Of a DNA stretch of 64,000 nt, positions 12,423-27,400 are shown in pieces. A model generated the notes under the pieces. The model was not told where the DNA came from, searched no databases, and saw only the letters and a list, made by a program, of their open reading frames with translations. The translations under genes were made by a program, and so were the position numbers. The stretch covers positions 8,048,501-8,112,500 of the forward strand of contig NC_092573.1 in NCBI RefSeq assembly GCF_037975245.1, read 5' to 3'. The stretch is from Apostichopus japonicus (Eukaryota; Echinodermata; Holothuroidea; Aspidochirotida; Stichopodidae). Within the stretch, counting starts at the first letter, position 1; every line of letters starts with the position of its first letter.

Positions 12423-15400
12423 TTCACCTTTTTCTAGGTTGCCCTGCTAAAAGTCCCCTCGTATTTGGAGGACGAATTCAGGCACAGGATCCGGATGATC
12501 CTCTATGGGAGAATGGAAGAAAGTTGTTTGTATTTCAGACACCGCCCTCGAACACTCACAGCCACTTAGGGTCATCACGGCGTTTTAAAGTAAGAGGGTC
12601 GAGAGGCGTTATTCGAATTGCATCAAAGAGCTGCGCCAGATCGGGTGAGGGATCGAATGTTTGCCCCGTCACCCTTCCGTCGGATTTGCCATGTCTTCTG
12701 CAGGGTAGTGGTGCATGCAGCTCGGGTAAGCTGGCGGTACTGCAGCTTTTTCATTCCTACTCATTACCTCCGTTACCCTACATGCACATTATTCACTTTC
12801 CCACTAAATAAGAAGGAACCAAACTGAGCTCACATGGTCATCACTTAAATTCCGTTCGTTTTCACCCTCTTATCAAACTTTCTCAATGAGTAATTTGATT
12901 ATCTAGCCTGAGTGGGGGAAAGGCGGTGCAGACAATGGTTAGCCATCAAATCATTGTGTTCTAAAATCATACTTTTGGAAATAGTTATGAATCTGGTCCA
13001 CTCTTCAGTAGGTGCAACGCAAATTTCCTCTTAAGAAATTCTGTGGGGGGGGGGGGGGGGTTTCTCTATTACCAAAAGTAAATATAGCGAAGAAATGAGA
13101 ATATTTATGGCTTAATTTCAACCATCGAACATGTCAAAAATCACGCATCTGGTGGTTTGATCAATAAATCTCTCTCTATCGCGACCCTAGATGTTATTAA
13201 TAAAACGCTAATGTGATAGATACTAACAAAAGGCAAAGAAAGTAATCGATCCAACCTCCCTATCCAGCCTTTACTTCATCCCTCTTCACGCACCACCCCC
13301 CCCCCACCCTAGCAAAAGATGACTGTACATTAAAGAACAAAACCCTCACATATATTGATAAAAAACAACAAAAGATCACAACAAGCAGAGTAGGACAGTG
13401 TTCCCAAATGCCAAACTGCAAGACAAGATAACAATGATAAAAGATACACCCCTCCCCGCCACTTCCCTTCTTTAATCCGAATCTCACCTGTGACTACAGT
13501 TATGTTTAGCTTTTTGGGAGAATTAAATATATCTAATTGACATGTATCATCCCCAATCCGCCCGCCCACCCCCCATCGTGTGACAACCTCTGTGTTGATA
13601 TATATTTGCTGCTTGTGATGTTTATATATATAAAAATAAATAATCCAGTCTTTTGTATGTTATCTCCTTTCTTATCTATATAGATCCTTTGTCCTTTTCT
13701 AACATTACATCATCTGGATTCCATATTGAGTGGAAACATTTCGACCCTCTTCTTCGCGCGAGAGGTGCCATTTCTGGATATATTGTCCAAATCCGAGAGA
13801 TAGGAGGTCCGTTCCACAAGGTTACAAGAGGAGCAGAAGACCCGTCCTACGACTTCGATCTGCTAACACCCGGCACTACCTATGAAGTCCAATTAGTTCC
13901 TATCAGTACCTCTCCTTCTAACGATATTGCACCTTCAAACATACAGACTGTCACGACATTGTGTGGAGGTAAGTTATTATGACACCGTACCGCTGTCCTT
14001 TATAAATCAATCTTCAATTTTTCTTAAGAAAAAAAACACTCTCCTAAACTATATTTCTATCAAACCATCTACATTGTGTTTAATTTAATCACTACAGTGT
14101 ATGACAGACTTGAAATACGAGTGCAACTGTAGGAATACATATATACAATCATAATTCTAGTTCGAATGAATACGAATACGAGTACAAGGCCTTACGCACA
14201 AGTCCGACTAGTTTTTTTCTTTGATAGGTAACTGTTCTATAATAATAACTCTAAGTAAGAACTCACTACAAGTCTACATGTGCGGGTCAAGTAGAACGGG
14301 GGTTTGGGAAAGGAATTTCGTATTCCGTTTACGTTCACACTTTCAATTGGATGGAAGTTGCCCTTGCGATGAAACAAATATTATATATTTGCGACAACAC
14401 ACTCTAGGGACAAATTTAAAAGATACATAAAAGCTGCGACAAGCAATGATGGCTTGTTGTCGTTTGATATTCTTTACAACCTCGTGGAAAAAAAATAAAG
14501 GATATTATGCATGCCGAAAACCTCGGAACCAAATACGCCCCCATGTTTCCCCGGAGACTGTGTTCTAAAACCACTTTCCCTCTCATGTGATTCTAGCAAT
14601 ATAATTTACATACTCTACTATGTTCTTGGAAAGAGGGTAATGATGTAGGTGAAACAGGCTTTCGGTTCCGCTAATGTTTTAATGATCAAAAAAATATATT
14701 CGTGATAATCGTGCAGGCTTCCCCGTATCCGAACATTTCAATCTCATAGACATTCTCTCAAAAAGCTAAAATGAGTTTTAATTGCTTTTAACAAATCCGT
14801 AACTCAACGTCCACGGGAATAAATCGATTGGATCTTTCGTATTAAGGCTCACATCAAAGACTTGGGTCCCCTAAACAACTAGCAGATTTACAGACATATG
14901 TAATCAGTTCTTCCTTTTCTTGGCTGCTTATCCGTATGCATGTATGTATGTGTATTTATGCATTGTGTATAAGTGTGCATGAACGTATGCATATATATAT
15001 ATATATGTCCACCTCCTTTTCCTCCTACCAACCCCCCCCCCCCCTCCATAGTAGGGCCTTGTATGAGTGATGACAGTGACAACATTCATCAACTTAAGTT
15101 ATAAAGTTAGTACCTTAGTCTACGTGTAATATTTCTAATCCAACAAAAAGAATATATATGTATTGTTTTATCAGCTTAAGTATAAGAAAAACAAGCTTAG
15201 AGTGGTTATTGATACAATATCAAATTTCGGGGAACGAGACTTTTTTTTATTGTCACTATAAACCCGGATGCGTTTTTAACATGTAAGTTTGGTGCGGCCT
15301 AGTTGACTTGACCTCTTCTTAAAATTACAACAATAATACTTTATATGTATGTGTTTTATGGGGAAATTTCATTATATCCTTCTAGGTTGTAAAACTGATC

Positions 15401-18400
15401 ATAGAAAAAAAAAAACATCATTTGTTGATACTTCCCTTATCTAAATTTTACAATCATTTTGTATTTCGATTTTGCTCAAATTTTGTAATAACCATATTGT
15501 CACATAGTGTCTTCGTTCGTAATGACATGTATTGAAACACGATTAATGCACAATTTATTGCAACCGCTTGGGCGGGTATTGCGATTTTGTAAAATTCGAG
15601 TTTCAATTAGGCTTATATGAAAAAGAGTCTAAAGGCAAACTTTTTTTATCGAATGGAACTATTTTACAAATGGGAACGAAAAGGTGTTGAAGTTTGTCCA
15701 AGTGTTATTAAGAGTTGCATTTGATGGTTTTTGTGAAGATGAATGGAATTGGTGACAAACAAAATAAGGAAAGCTGTTTGAAAGGGCGATGACCATAATG
15801 TCATCATCCAAGACAACTGAAAGAAATGGGTGTTAATGTTTATATTGCTCTTTCTGAATTCAAAATGCTCATCCTTAAAATATGAAGAATATCTGTAATG
15901 CTTAAGGCTTAATTGACGTCGGCTCCTAATAATTCTCACTCTAGTCACTCAAAACATGCTTTTTCTTATTCATATGAACATCATAGCATCCTTGGAATAA
16001 GAAGGGGAGGGGGAAGGGGTTAAGATATCCAGGGGGAAAGAACCCTGGTGGAGTGGAATAATGGAGAAAAGGTGGGAAGGGATGGTTGGTGGGTATAATA
16101 TATCACATAAGGGAACAATCTCTCTCTGGGATTCAACATTACTTAGATGTTGAACAAATCTTTTAGGACCACAGTATGGATTTTGGTTACACCATCACAT
16201 CATGACTTCATGGCACTATTACAACATGCTTCATGAAAGAATTACAAAATTAACACATTAGCTCACCCTAGTACCTTACATTAAGGAAACTGAGTTTTTG
16301 TCACTTCGCAAACACCCTACCCGATTTTAAGATTTGTAAGCTGACAGCCCTCATTACTAAGCGAAGATATTTTGGAACGAACATTAATTTGAGTGGGATT
16401 ATTTTATAATTATGTGTATAATTTCTCCCTATAGCTTAAAGAATATGTTTATAAGTTTCCTGTTTGCCACCCAAACAAGATGTATTGCAATGAAGTGACA
16501 CTCACACTTATCATATCTTGCAGTTCCTGCATGCCCTGCAATTTACGTGGGCGAAACTACGTCACGGACAGCAACGGTGAATGTCCGGGTAAGCTCATCA
16601 CAAGTCAATATCACATTTCATACGTAGTCATTATAGTCATCCAAATTCTGTACTTTGTTGTCCATTTTCAATGCACTTGAAAGAAATGAACAGTTTGAGT
16701 ATCATGCTTTCGTTAGATAATGGTTCGGAATTGTTCATTCTGTCAAAACGAGTGACTTGAGACACGGTATGAGAGTAAAGTATATAGAGTGGTTCGCGAA
16801 TATGGAACAATTGTACATCTGGGACATTTGAAGTGAAAATGTATTCGCTTTTACATGAAAAGCGCCGCCTAATGCAGAATGCATTTAATTATCGAGCCTT
16901 AGCAGTAAGGAAAGTCATAATTCTGCACAAAACTAATAGTCATCGCGATCACATGGAAACAGTCCCAAAGTTACGGTGTGGGGCAGAGAGTTTACCAGCA
17001 CAATACATGTATTTTAGTGAGTCTGCCTATAGCCTTCATGTTGAGAACGGTACCACTTTCTTTACACACACACAAAAATGAAGAATCAGGTGAAAAAAAT
17101 CAGTCTCAAAGTGGGGGCGCTCTTATTGAATGTTGAATATAGATTGAAAGAAGCATTGCAAATTTATTTACAATAAACCAAAAAAGTCTTGTGAAATGAA
17201 ATGACGATGTAGGTGATAGCGGAATGGGACAGTATACTTTTTCTATTGAATTAGGAACTTTCAGTTTTATAAATAAAATTTATTGTAGCTTTTGCGTAGA
17301 TAGCCCGAGTTGATGGAGAGGGTGGGATGGGAGGGGGAGGGGGTTTGCTCCCAAAATATAAACCGATATGCGTCCTTATTATATCTTAGTTTGAGAAAGT
17401 CACCCAGTGCAGTCAGTTGCTTTTCCTATGGCTTGTTATAGTCTTTTAAAGTATATCCCTTCTGATTTAATGTTTGTCTACTTTTCGCTGTTTTCTCGTA
17501 TTTTCAAATTCATTACTACCTTTAAATTTAAATGGCTTGTCCATCCACCCCGCCCACCCCTTCCCCATAAAACAATAATAATAATTCTGTCATCGAATGA
17601 CTTTTGGCTTTACTTTGGGTAGCAAGTGCATTGGTTTGCATTTAGCATAGGAGCTGATTAGTTACGCCATGACATAACAGTTCCTCATTTGAAAAGCTAG
17701 ATCTAAAGTTGTGGGTGAATGCATCATCTACAAAATTTCTTATCCGAAATTATCCGAATATTTGCCCTATGTCAACTCTAAACTCATTGAATAACCGGCA
17801 CCTTACAGTTTCTTAGTTTCTTGGTTTTCACAGAAACAGAATTATTACTGTTGTTTTATTGTTGCCTTTGCTATAAATGAATCACAAAATACACAATATA
17901 TTAATGATAACTCAATATATTATTAGTAGTCTAAAGTGATTATTTTCGATTCTTGTTCACCTCGCAGATTCCTCCCACACAAGATTGGAAGTGCAGCAAC
18001 ATTACTGTGTATTTCCAGGCAGAGGTGAGAGGGGAGTGGATGGAAGAAGAGGAACTCGATCCCTGGGAGAGAGAGATTCAGATTGACGACCTGATTCCTT
18101 GCTCTACGTTTAATTATCGTGTACGGTTATCTAATTATCACGAAACAGTTTTTAGTAACGTCAGTACTGTCAATACTACGGCAGAAGGTAAATATCATGG
18201 ACTTGGGAATTTAGAAAAGAAATGTATGAAATAAATCAGCTTATATGTTGAGTATTTTTCATGTGACATTAAATGAATTTATTGAAAAGTGGAACCTTTT
18301 TGCGTAGCGTGAATCGCCACGTTGGTAAATGTTTTTTTTTTTTAAACTTCTTCTCTCAGGATTAAGTGCTGTTCAAAATGCCTCTGCAATAAGTGACGCC

Positions 18401-21400
18401 GCTCAAACAGGACGTCTAAACGTTTCTTGGACACCACCTGAAACATCCGATACGGCATGTTCCGTTAGCCATTACAATGTCCAATATTCACAGATCAAAT
18501 ACAAGACCTGTTCCAACGACGTGGAGAATGTCTCTGAATATTCATTAGATGTTACTGACATCGAGGTAACCCTTGATGATCTTAAAGATTATTCAGATTA
18601 CACTGTGTCCATTACCGCCATGGTATCGAAGATTGGCCAGTCCGGCTTTATCTCTGGGGAAACAATTACAATAACCGGAAGCACCATACCTAATAGTAAG
18701 TAAAGAAAAGCGAGATAACTTCAGCTTAAGGAGCAAATAACTAAATCTCGTAAAATTTAAATATTTTGCTGACATTCTTTCTGAGATCTGATTTTGGAAG
18801 ACACTCCTTACTAAGTTTCTGGTACATACAGTCGTTATTTTGCTTGTTTGCAATTTGCTTCAAAATTTGTGAATATGCAACCCAATTCCCTCGGAATTTG
18901 TAACAAGTATTTCATATCTTTGCGAAAATGATTTGGTAATATGAATAGGTAAATGTGGCTATTCCACATAATTCCGTAAGTTATTTATGTAATTATACTC
19001 CAACAACTATCCAATCACATCTTTTTATTGTAACTAGATCCAATTGAAGCTCCCAGTGATATTTTACTGACTGGTGTTACCTACTCCTCACTGACATTCA
19101 CCTGGAAACCTCCTCACGACTGCCGGAAACAAAATGGTATCATCACCAGTTATTCTTACATACTGCAGACCGTTGATGGAGAAGAAGTGCGTACTGGAAC
19201 AACGGATAAGACCTACGTAGCTCTTGGTGATCTAGAATCGAACAGAAAATATTACTTCATGGTGAGCGCCGTCAACTCTGCTGGGACAGGACCATACAGT
19301 GAACCCGTTTGGGAGGAAACGCGTTACAGAAGTAAGAATTGTATCTTAAGTAATAAGCAATCAAATTCAGTCACCGGAATATCCCTTTAAAGAGCAAGAA
19401 TATCTCACAATATTTATGACTGTCGGCAACGACAGAAACAATTAAAACAAATATTTAGTTTCATTCAGTGTTGAATTTCAACCAAATTTGATCGTCAATT
19501 TGATTTGAAAATGTTTTAACCCTTCTGTCTACTTTTTTGTATTTAAATTAAACCTTTTATCTCCTTTTGTGTGCCTGTGTGTATGTCCGTATTAGTGCCG
19601 ACATGTCCAGGGAAGAGCCCATTGCGGGTTGGAGGAGTCTTACGGAGTACTGCAGTCGCAGGTGGAAGTCGGCCATGGGGAACTGGTCAACCTATCTTTA
19701 TTCTCCCTCATCACCTGAATAATGCATTCAAAAGGGGAGGTGGAGTTGTAAAAGTATGGTTCGGTACAGCTAAAAACTGTGGGGGTTCGTCAGGTCCCTG
19801 CCCAGGAAGAACGACGGAAACTCAGGCGCAGGTACCAACCACGTGCCAGAGAGAGGAAGGCCCAGATGACAACTTCTCAAAATGTGATGCAGGTAAGATT
19901 TGCTTTGTGGTACCTAATGGCAAAGTCACGGAAGGACTTGTGGTTATAAATATTTTCAATTTTTGCAACTAGAACAAAATCCCATGACTATGTTCCGTTA
20001 TGGAGATAAATACGATCAATGGCACCATGGATGGTGGTCGATTGAATAGGAAACATGTTAACAATTAAAATCATATTTCCTTTTCCAAAGCTGAGTCTGA
20101 AAATCTTTGATCATATCGCCTTGATATAAATCTGATCCTTCGATGGCATACTTGATCAAAGTTGGAGGATGCGACCCAACTCTCACGAGAGTGACTGAAG
20201 TTACGTAAGAGAGAACACGCGGATAATAAGTTTACTTTCAATGTTTCATCTTTCGAATAAAGGAAATTTGCCAGTCTTGTTCCAGCATCTCTTTTCCCAT
20301 TGAATTATCCTCTCTTTACTTAGCCTGTCCACGGTTTTCGGAGAGTACGCAGGTATTTATCACGGAGAGTCCTACCGTGTCTAGTCTTTTCCTAACCTGG
20401 AGAGATTGGGACGTGACACTTGACAGAGGGATAGGGCCTGTCACAGGGTACATTCTACGCTATGGTAAGGTAGGAGAGGCCCAAACCGAAATTCAGAAGG
20501 GGCTGAGCTTGCGCCACCTATTCACTAACCTCGCCATCAATACAGACTACTCTTTCGAAGTTATCGGATTGAAGGGCACGTCGACCATGGGTGGTAGCGT
20601 ATGTGACGGCTCCACATCTTTCCAGTTTATACACACGACAGGCTGTGGAAGTAGGTGGTTTGAAGTTAATATATATGTTACAACAAAGGATGGAAAGTTC
20701 TGTTATCAAGACAAGCTTTTCACTCTCGGTACTGAATAGATTGACTGCTGACTTAGTTATGTTGAAACATTCACATATGACTTGGTATTCTTATCAAATT
20801 ATATATGAAATTTTATGCTGTACAGATTGCACTGTACAGAATAAATTATAAGTAAAAAAAACATAAATTTATGTTTGAGAGTAGGAAGGAAAGAGTTAAA
20901 TTTCGGACCATTTCGAGGAATATGTGTCTCCTTAATTTGTTACTTCTTTCTTTTTTTCACACAGGATTAGACCCTGTTCAAAATCTCACGGTGAGCAATG
21001 TTGGAGGACAACGTATGCTACATGTGTCGTGGTCTCCACCTGATGGTCTATGTCCTGTCCGTGTTTATAACGTGACATACCCATTACTCCGTTACAAAGC
21101 ATGTGATTACGATGCACTTTGGTCGCAAATATACCCTCCATTGCAAACAAATCAGACAGAACTGACACTCGACCTATATGACGACTTCGCAGAGTATAAT
21201 ATTTCAGTGACACCTTTCACAGAGAGTATTGATGGTACCGGATATTTAATGGAAGGGGAAACGGTTTCAATGACAGGCATTACACAAGAAAATGGTGAAG
21301 ATTTTTTTATTTTTCCTGCCCTTTTTATCCTCCATTTTTATAAACACACAGTATTCTTTGGAGCTGAATAACGATTTGTGTGGTAGCGACGGCGATGAAC

Positions 21401-24400
21401 AGGAGGTGGTGGTGTGGGTAGTTGCGTAGACAAAATAGTGTGAAATTTATGAATAACATACCTGTGCCCTTGATATAGGGTTATTTGGAAATAGAACAAA
21501 GTAAAACCTAAAAAAAGAAAAACAAAGATCTAATTTTAATGATTAGCTGACTTTAAGAATAATAGTTTCCAGTAAGTACATGTAAAATTATTAAATAATC
21601 GCGGTTTTTCTTTCAGTTCCACTCATGTCTCCGTGGCCTGTGACGTTGATCGATAATTCATCAAACTATATTGAGATAGCCTGGGAAAACGTCAGATGCT
21701 CTCTTCTTGGAGGGACCTTTTCAAAATTTGTCTACTCATTGGTGCAAAATGGTGTTTACATTAATGGCACAACACAGGAAAACCATGTGCTTATTGATGA
21801 GCTAGACGCTTATACCTCCTATATCGTCAGTATTTCGGTTCAAACCACTTTTGGTGAGGGACCACCAGCAGAATTAACGGGAACAACTCCAGAAAGTAGT
21901 AAGTATATTTTTCTGATCATTCTGATTACAATATCAACGATACGAAAATCAACAAAATTGTCATTACCTGACTACGCCAGCTTTGTTAAAGGATGCTGTT
22001 GATGATGATGATTATGACATGATAACTTCATACTAGACAGTAACAAATAATGACATTGATTACCTCTTTTCCAGCACCACTCTCCTATAATCCAGGGGTA
22101 ACAGTTCTCAACCTGACAGGGGTCACTGCGACCACTATCGAAGTTTCCTGGTACAGCTGGAACAAACTGATTGGATCAGGCAATGGCACGGTAAAATCTT
22201 ACTTGCTGTGGTTTGGTGAACAAGGGACAGAAAGTGACCCATATTTCATGGATCAAAATTTGACATATCAGTTTCAGGAGCTTTCACCTGACACCGACTA
22301 TCAATTTCAGATTGAAGTTATAGGCAATGGGAAAGGCAATGGTGTAAGAGGGCCGTCATCTCACACACAGATATTTAGAACTCGTTGTGGAGGTAAGTTC
22401 TTTTAATATCAAAGCATTACAAATTACGTGCAATTTTCATAACCAGACAAGATTTTGTTTAGGTTTTCTGTAGTATGGAATACTAAACTATATTAGTACA
22501 ATGATTTATATACAGATATCAATTAGTCTATGGGTATTGCCCTTGAACTTAGTGGCTGTGTGAACCTTTTTAGCACCTAGGTCTAAGATTTGATGCTTAA
22601 AAGGGTCCTATCTTATGCATACAATATTCATTGATAGCAGTATTTTGAACGGTTTCAAATATTTACAGTTTATTTTGTGCCTTTAAGTCATCTTAAAATT
22701 CCATAAATGGTTTAAAGAAATACTGAATTAGACGTGTAGAGTAAATCATTTGTTAGTGGTGACAAGAATGCAATTGGCAAGGTTGATGCTAGTTTAATAT
22801 ATATATTTTTTTCAATTATCACAGTTCCTGCTAAACCTGAGTTGAAGCTGACATTACATACAGTCACTACAAGATCAGCTGCTTTTCACTACACGGTAGG
22901 AAAAACGAATCACTTCAATATTTCTAATATTGTGCAAAAGTTCTCTTTCTTCAATCCCCTTGATATCTCCCTCCCTTTCCTACTGATTCAAATCCTCCTT
23001 TTATTACTGTTTATTCTTCCTTGCCCGTACGAAGAGTTCGACTTGGTTTGGGGAGGGGACGTTAAGGTCCCAATTTTGACGGATGTCCGTCCTGCATCGC
23101 CCTAAATCCTTCCCAACCTACTCTCGTTCCCGAGCTTCTCGGCGTTCTCAGTTTCTGTAATACTTGCTTTATTTCTTAGCAAACTTCTTTCCGTTCCTTA
23201 TTCTCATCTTTTCCTCACATCACACCCTCAAAAACCCCTCTCTTCTACTAATAGCAAGTGTTCCTTTGTACTTCATCCTCTTATCCGTCTTTCTTCTAAT
23301 CGTCCTTCTAATCATTCTTATTCATTTCCTACTCTTCCAGTCTCGATTTCTCTGTCCTTTGTCCCTGTTCGTTTCGTCTTCCTCCTCTTCCTTTATTTAT
23401 CGACTTCCTACCCTCTCACATCACACCCTTAATCAACCGTATCTTCATCCTCTCGTTCCCCACTTCTAGCAATCGTTCTTCCTTCTTTCTTCTTCTTTAT
23501 CTCCTCAGTTTTCAACAGTCCTCTTCATCATTCTTCGTTCATTTTCTCTTCTTCCTTTACCAATTCCTCCAGCCTTCGTCCTGTTGCTTTCGTCTTTCTA
23601 CTTTTCATTGATTCACTCTCTGGCTCATCTATCTCACTTCACACCACTTATCACCACTCCATGCCTCATCTCGTTACCCTCTTCTTTAGTCCTTCATTCA
23701 TCGTTTTTCTTCTCGTTATCCTTCGCTTGAATTACATTGTCATAAATTAAGAAGACAATTGAAGCACATATGGCTCGGTGATGACTCCAGCCTTGTATGT
23801 AAAGGAACGTTAAAACATGTGATATTAACCTATCAATGACAACTTTCCTACCAAGTTATTCATCACAACAATATCAACAGCATACACCAATGATGATGTT
23901 TACATTTGTTATAACAAATTTAATTGCAATAATGTAACGGCATAGTTAGAATGACACAAACTTACAACTCAACTGCAACTGCTCACTCTAGCATTAACGT
24001 ATGTAGCTCTAGGTTGCTGAACTAAATGTTTGTTTTGCATTATGATGCTACCAGTTTCCAGAAGATGAAGACCCTTGGAAGTGCCGAGACGTGTCAGTGT
24101 ACTTTGAGATGGAAACAGATGCAGGTGAATGGGAGACTGTGCAGGAAATGAGCACCAACGATAGAATTGTCGATAAGTCGGACCTACTTCCCTGTTCTGA
24201 CAATCGCTTCCGTATCAAAGTTGAAAATAATATTGAAGTAACATTCAGCAATGAAGTTTATGTTGGAACGGATGTGGAACGTAAGTTTTCGTAACACTTT
24301 CGTTTTGCTTGCTCTTTGACCATTGCAGCTCCCCTAATTCCAACGTTCTTTTTCCTCGACACAAGTCATTCGAACCAAATTATATAATTACTGCTTCTGT

Positions 24401-27400
24401 TTGGGATACTTTTTCATCTGAAATTATTTTGCCTTTAAAGACTTTGAAAGGATGACTTAAGACAGAATTTTAGTCTTGATATGAGATTGACCGAGACAGA
24501 AAAGGAAAATTTGTGAAGCTATGTTTCGCTAGCTATTCCGTTTTTTTAAACATCCAGTGTTAACAACATGAAATATCTGCACTGTTTTTGAAGTCTAAAA
24601 TGATGATAACTGCGACGCTTCAGCGCAGGCCTTAAAGTTAATGTTGATCCATTGTTGTGTTAATGTTAGGTTCTCAACCAAAAACTGTTGCTGTTAAGTT
24701 TATATAAACAAAAGAGGATCCTTGGGTGAAATAATCGCAATTGTCTTTGACAGATCTGTAAAATATTAGTAACACGTTATGAAAATACACAAAAGTTTCC
24801 CATTGTATTCTGTGTTTCATCTGAGAAACTGACCTAGTGATCTTTGTATGAGAATAAAAAAAAGTCACTTTAACTGATGAACCCCAGCAGTGTAATGGAT
24901 CATTTCTCAAAAATTAAAATTTTAATAGAAACATAATTTGGATGCATGGAAGTGGTTTTACATTAGTCCACAAGATATAAAATTAATTTTGTGAATAAAG
25001 TCATCCTTTAAGTGTCTTTATTTTCTATCGATTAGGCTGGTATACAACCGCATATTCAAAAAACATACTTTGATGAGCATTTTAATGAATATACTGTATA
25101 GTTATTTGGCACCATTGGTCTCACGACAAAACTACTCAATGTCCGATGTGCTTCGTGACAAAATGTATCATGAATGCTATTAATAATATCATCGCACGCT
25201 GATAAAAACAGTCAAGCATTAGCTTTGTAGGAAAATCAAGTTATAAAGTTTCACAAAGATAATTGTATCAACTCGGTTATTAAAGATACATCATAGAAGT
25301 CACTGTATCACAATTACAGACGGTTATGGTATTACTGGGTTTGTTATTTTTTCTAAAGATGTATTATTTCATTTAGAAATATCATAAGCGTATTTATTCT
25401 CGTCTGATAAAACATTAAATTTTGGTTTTATTTTATTTTATTTAAAATTATTATCTTCTTTTACTTGTTCCTACAATTTCAGTTTCCAAGTAAAAAAATG
25501 CTTTGGTGTCGGCTTTCTTTACAGGCCTTGGAAAAGTTCAAAGCCTACAAGTGCAAACCCTAAACGAAGATGGCAAACTTCTGGTTACTTGGAATCCCCC
25601 AGAAAATATTGACAACTGTCATATCTTAGGGTACGGTGTGTGGGTAGACTTTATCGGTATCGCATCCTGCAAGAGCAATGAACTAATTTACGAGGGTTCC
25701 TACACAGTTAACACCACGGAGATGATTTTGGACGGTTTGCAGTCGTACTCAAATTATTATGTGAGCGTGGTACCATTATTTAACTATGGTGGAAATCCGG
25801 CAGAATGGCTTGGTTCTATAGGAACTACTAAAGCAGTCAGTAAGATTAAACTCCTCTCCTCCAAGACTTCCATTTCCCTCTATTCCCATATGGCTAATCT
25901 TCCTTCTTATTCTTTTCAATGTTATCAGAATTGCTATATATACTTTTCTGCATCAAACATTGGACAGCCATCCTCAAAACAGTTTGTCCATCTTCATTTG
26001 AGATTACTCGCTTTTTTGCAGGCCCTGAAATGATGGATATTATTCAATGATTACAATTATTGAGACAGATCGACGATGATCACTTTTCCTGGGAAAATCT
26101 TCAATTATAAAAACCCTTTTGATGTAGAGTCATCACATACATTCCGTTACTTCTTGAAGATGTTGCATTGTCAATGTTTTATTTCCACAAATGTATGAAC
26201 CTGTTGTATAATAAAAACCGAAAGCTCTTTCAATCTGGTGAGTTACTAAATTCGTAGGTCTTGTGACTCACCGCATAGTGAAATGTTGCATGTTAACTCC
26301 ATTAGATTGTTTATACGTACGTTGGTAAAGCATATGTCTGTGAGATATAAGTGAAGTCATGATGATAAGCGTTATAGGGTCTGCTCTTTAGTATCGTTGA
26401 TCTGTTTAGTGAAACCAGAAGATGTTTTAAAAGGAGAAATGAAATTCATCATTATAGTTTTTGCAAAATCATACATGAATATGTTATGTCTCACGTATGA
26501 CGATTATTTAATGGTAAAATTTAGAATGTTTTGTATTACTTCTAAAGAGTAAAGTTATATGCAACTGTACCTTTTTAGGAACAACTTATTAAGCCTTTTG
26601 TTGTTGTTGTTTTCTATGAGAACTGTATGAGTAGGAATCTTTCAGTGGTAACGACGGTTCCGTTTTGCAGGTCCCACGGGAATAGTTGGAGAAGTGGAGC
26701 TGAAGGAAAATGCTACAAGTGAGAGGAGCCTTACGTTTTCTTGGGGGAAAGAATTGGATTGTGAAGAGCAGTTGGGACCAAACTTTGGATACAAGTGTGT
26801 GCTTTATGAAATGAACGGAGGGAATCCAGTGCTCGCTGGGAGCAGGAGGGTCTCGGAGCAACAATGCACATTCAATGATTTGAAAGCGTGCGGAAGTTAT
26901 ATTTGTAAAGTGAAACCCGTGAATGACGACAACGAAGGAAATTTTTCGAGCCCGGCTACAGGGAACATTTCAGCTGCTGGTAAGAACATATGTTACTGAA
27001 AGTTTATCAACAAATTGGGGGTGAAGTATTTCTCCCAACAGGGAAAGAGGGGAACCGTATATACCCAAATTACTACTAAATGACGATGCATGCCATGGCA
27101 TCATTTAGTAAAATGTTAGAAATACCCTACGCTTAACATGTGAAATACTCTTTACAGTCATGTAACTTCTATTCTTTGGAAGAGTGTGCACGGACCCTGA
27201 ACCATTATATTTGATACAGGAGTGCATCATCCGCGTTGAGCTTTTTATAATTTAATGTCAAACAACATTTTTTTATGATAATTTAACAAGATAAATGTAT
27301 AATTTTGATTACAGAATTGATTTTGTATTCTACTACCAAGCCTAGCATCTTTCCAGATATAGTTTCAGTTAAGCCATTTGAGATAGCCAATGCAGTTTCA

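Noticed and set aside
15664-15948. 94-codon minus-strand frame in intron 3 of gene 1
   Set aside because: No domain, no signal peptide, no splice context; consistent with chance.
23164-23469. Leu-rich hydrophobic 101-codon frame that looks membrane-like
   Set aside because: It lies in the pyrimidine-rich tract of intron 13 and pyrimidine-rich DNA always gives Leu/Phe/Ser; there are no splice sites in phase.
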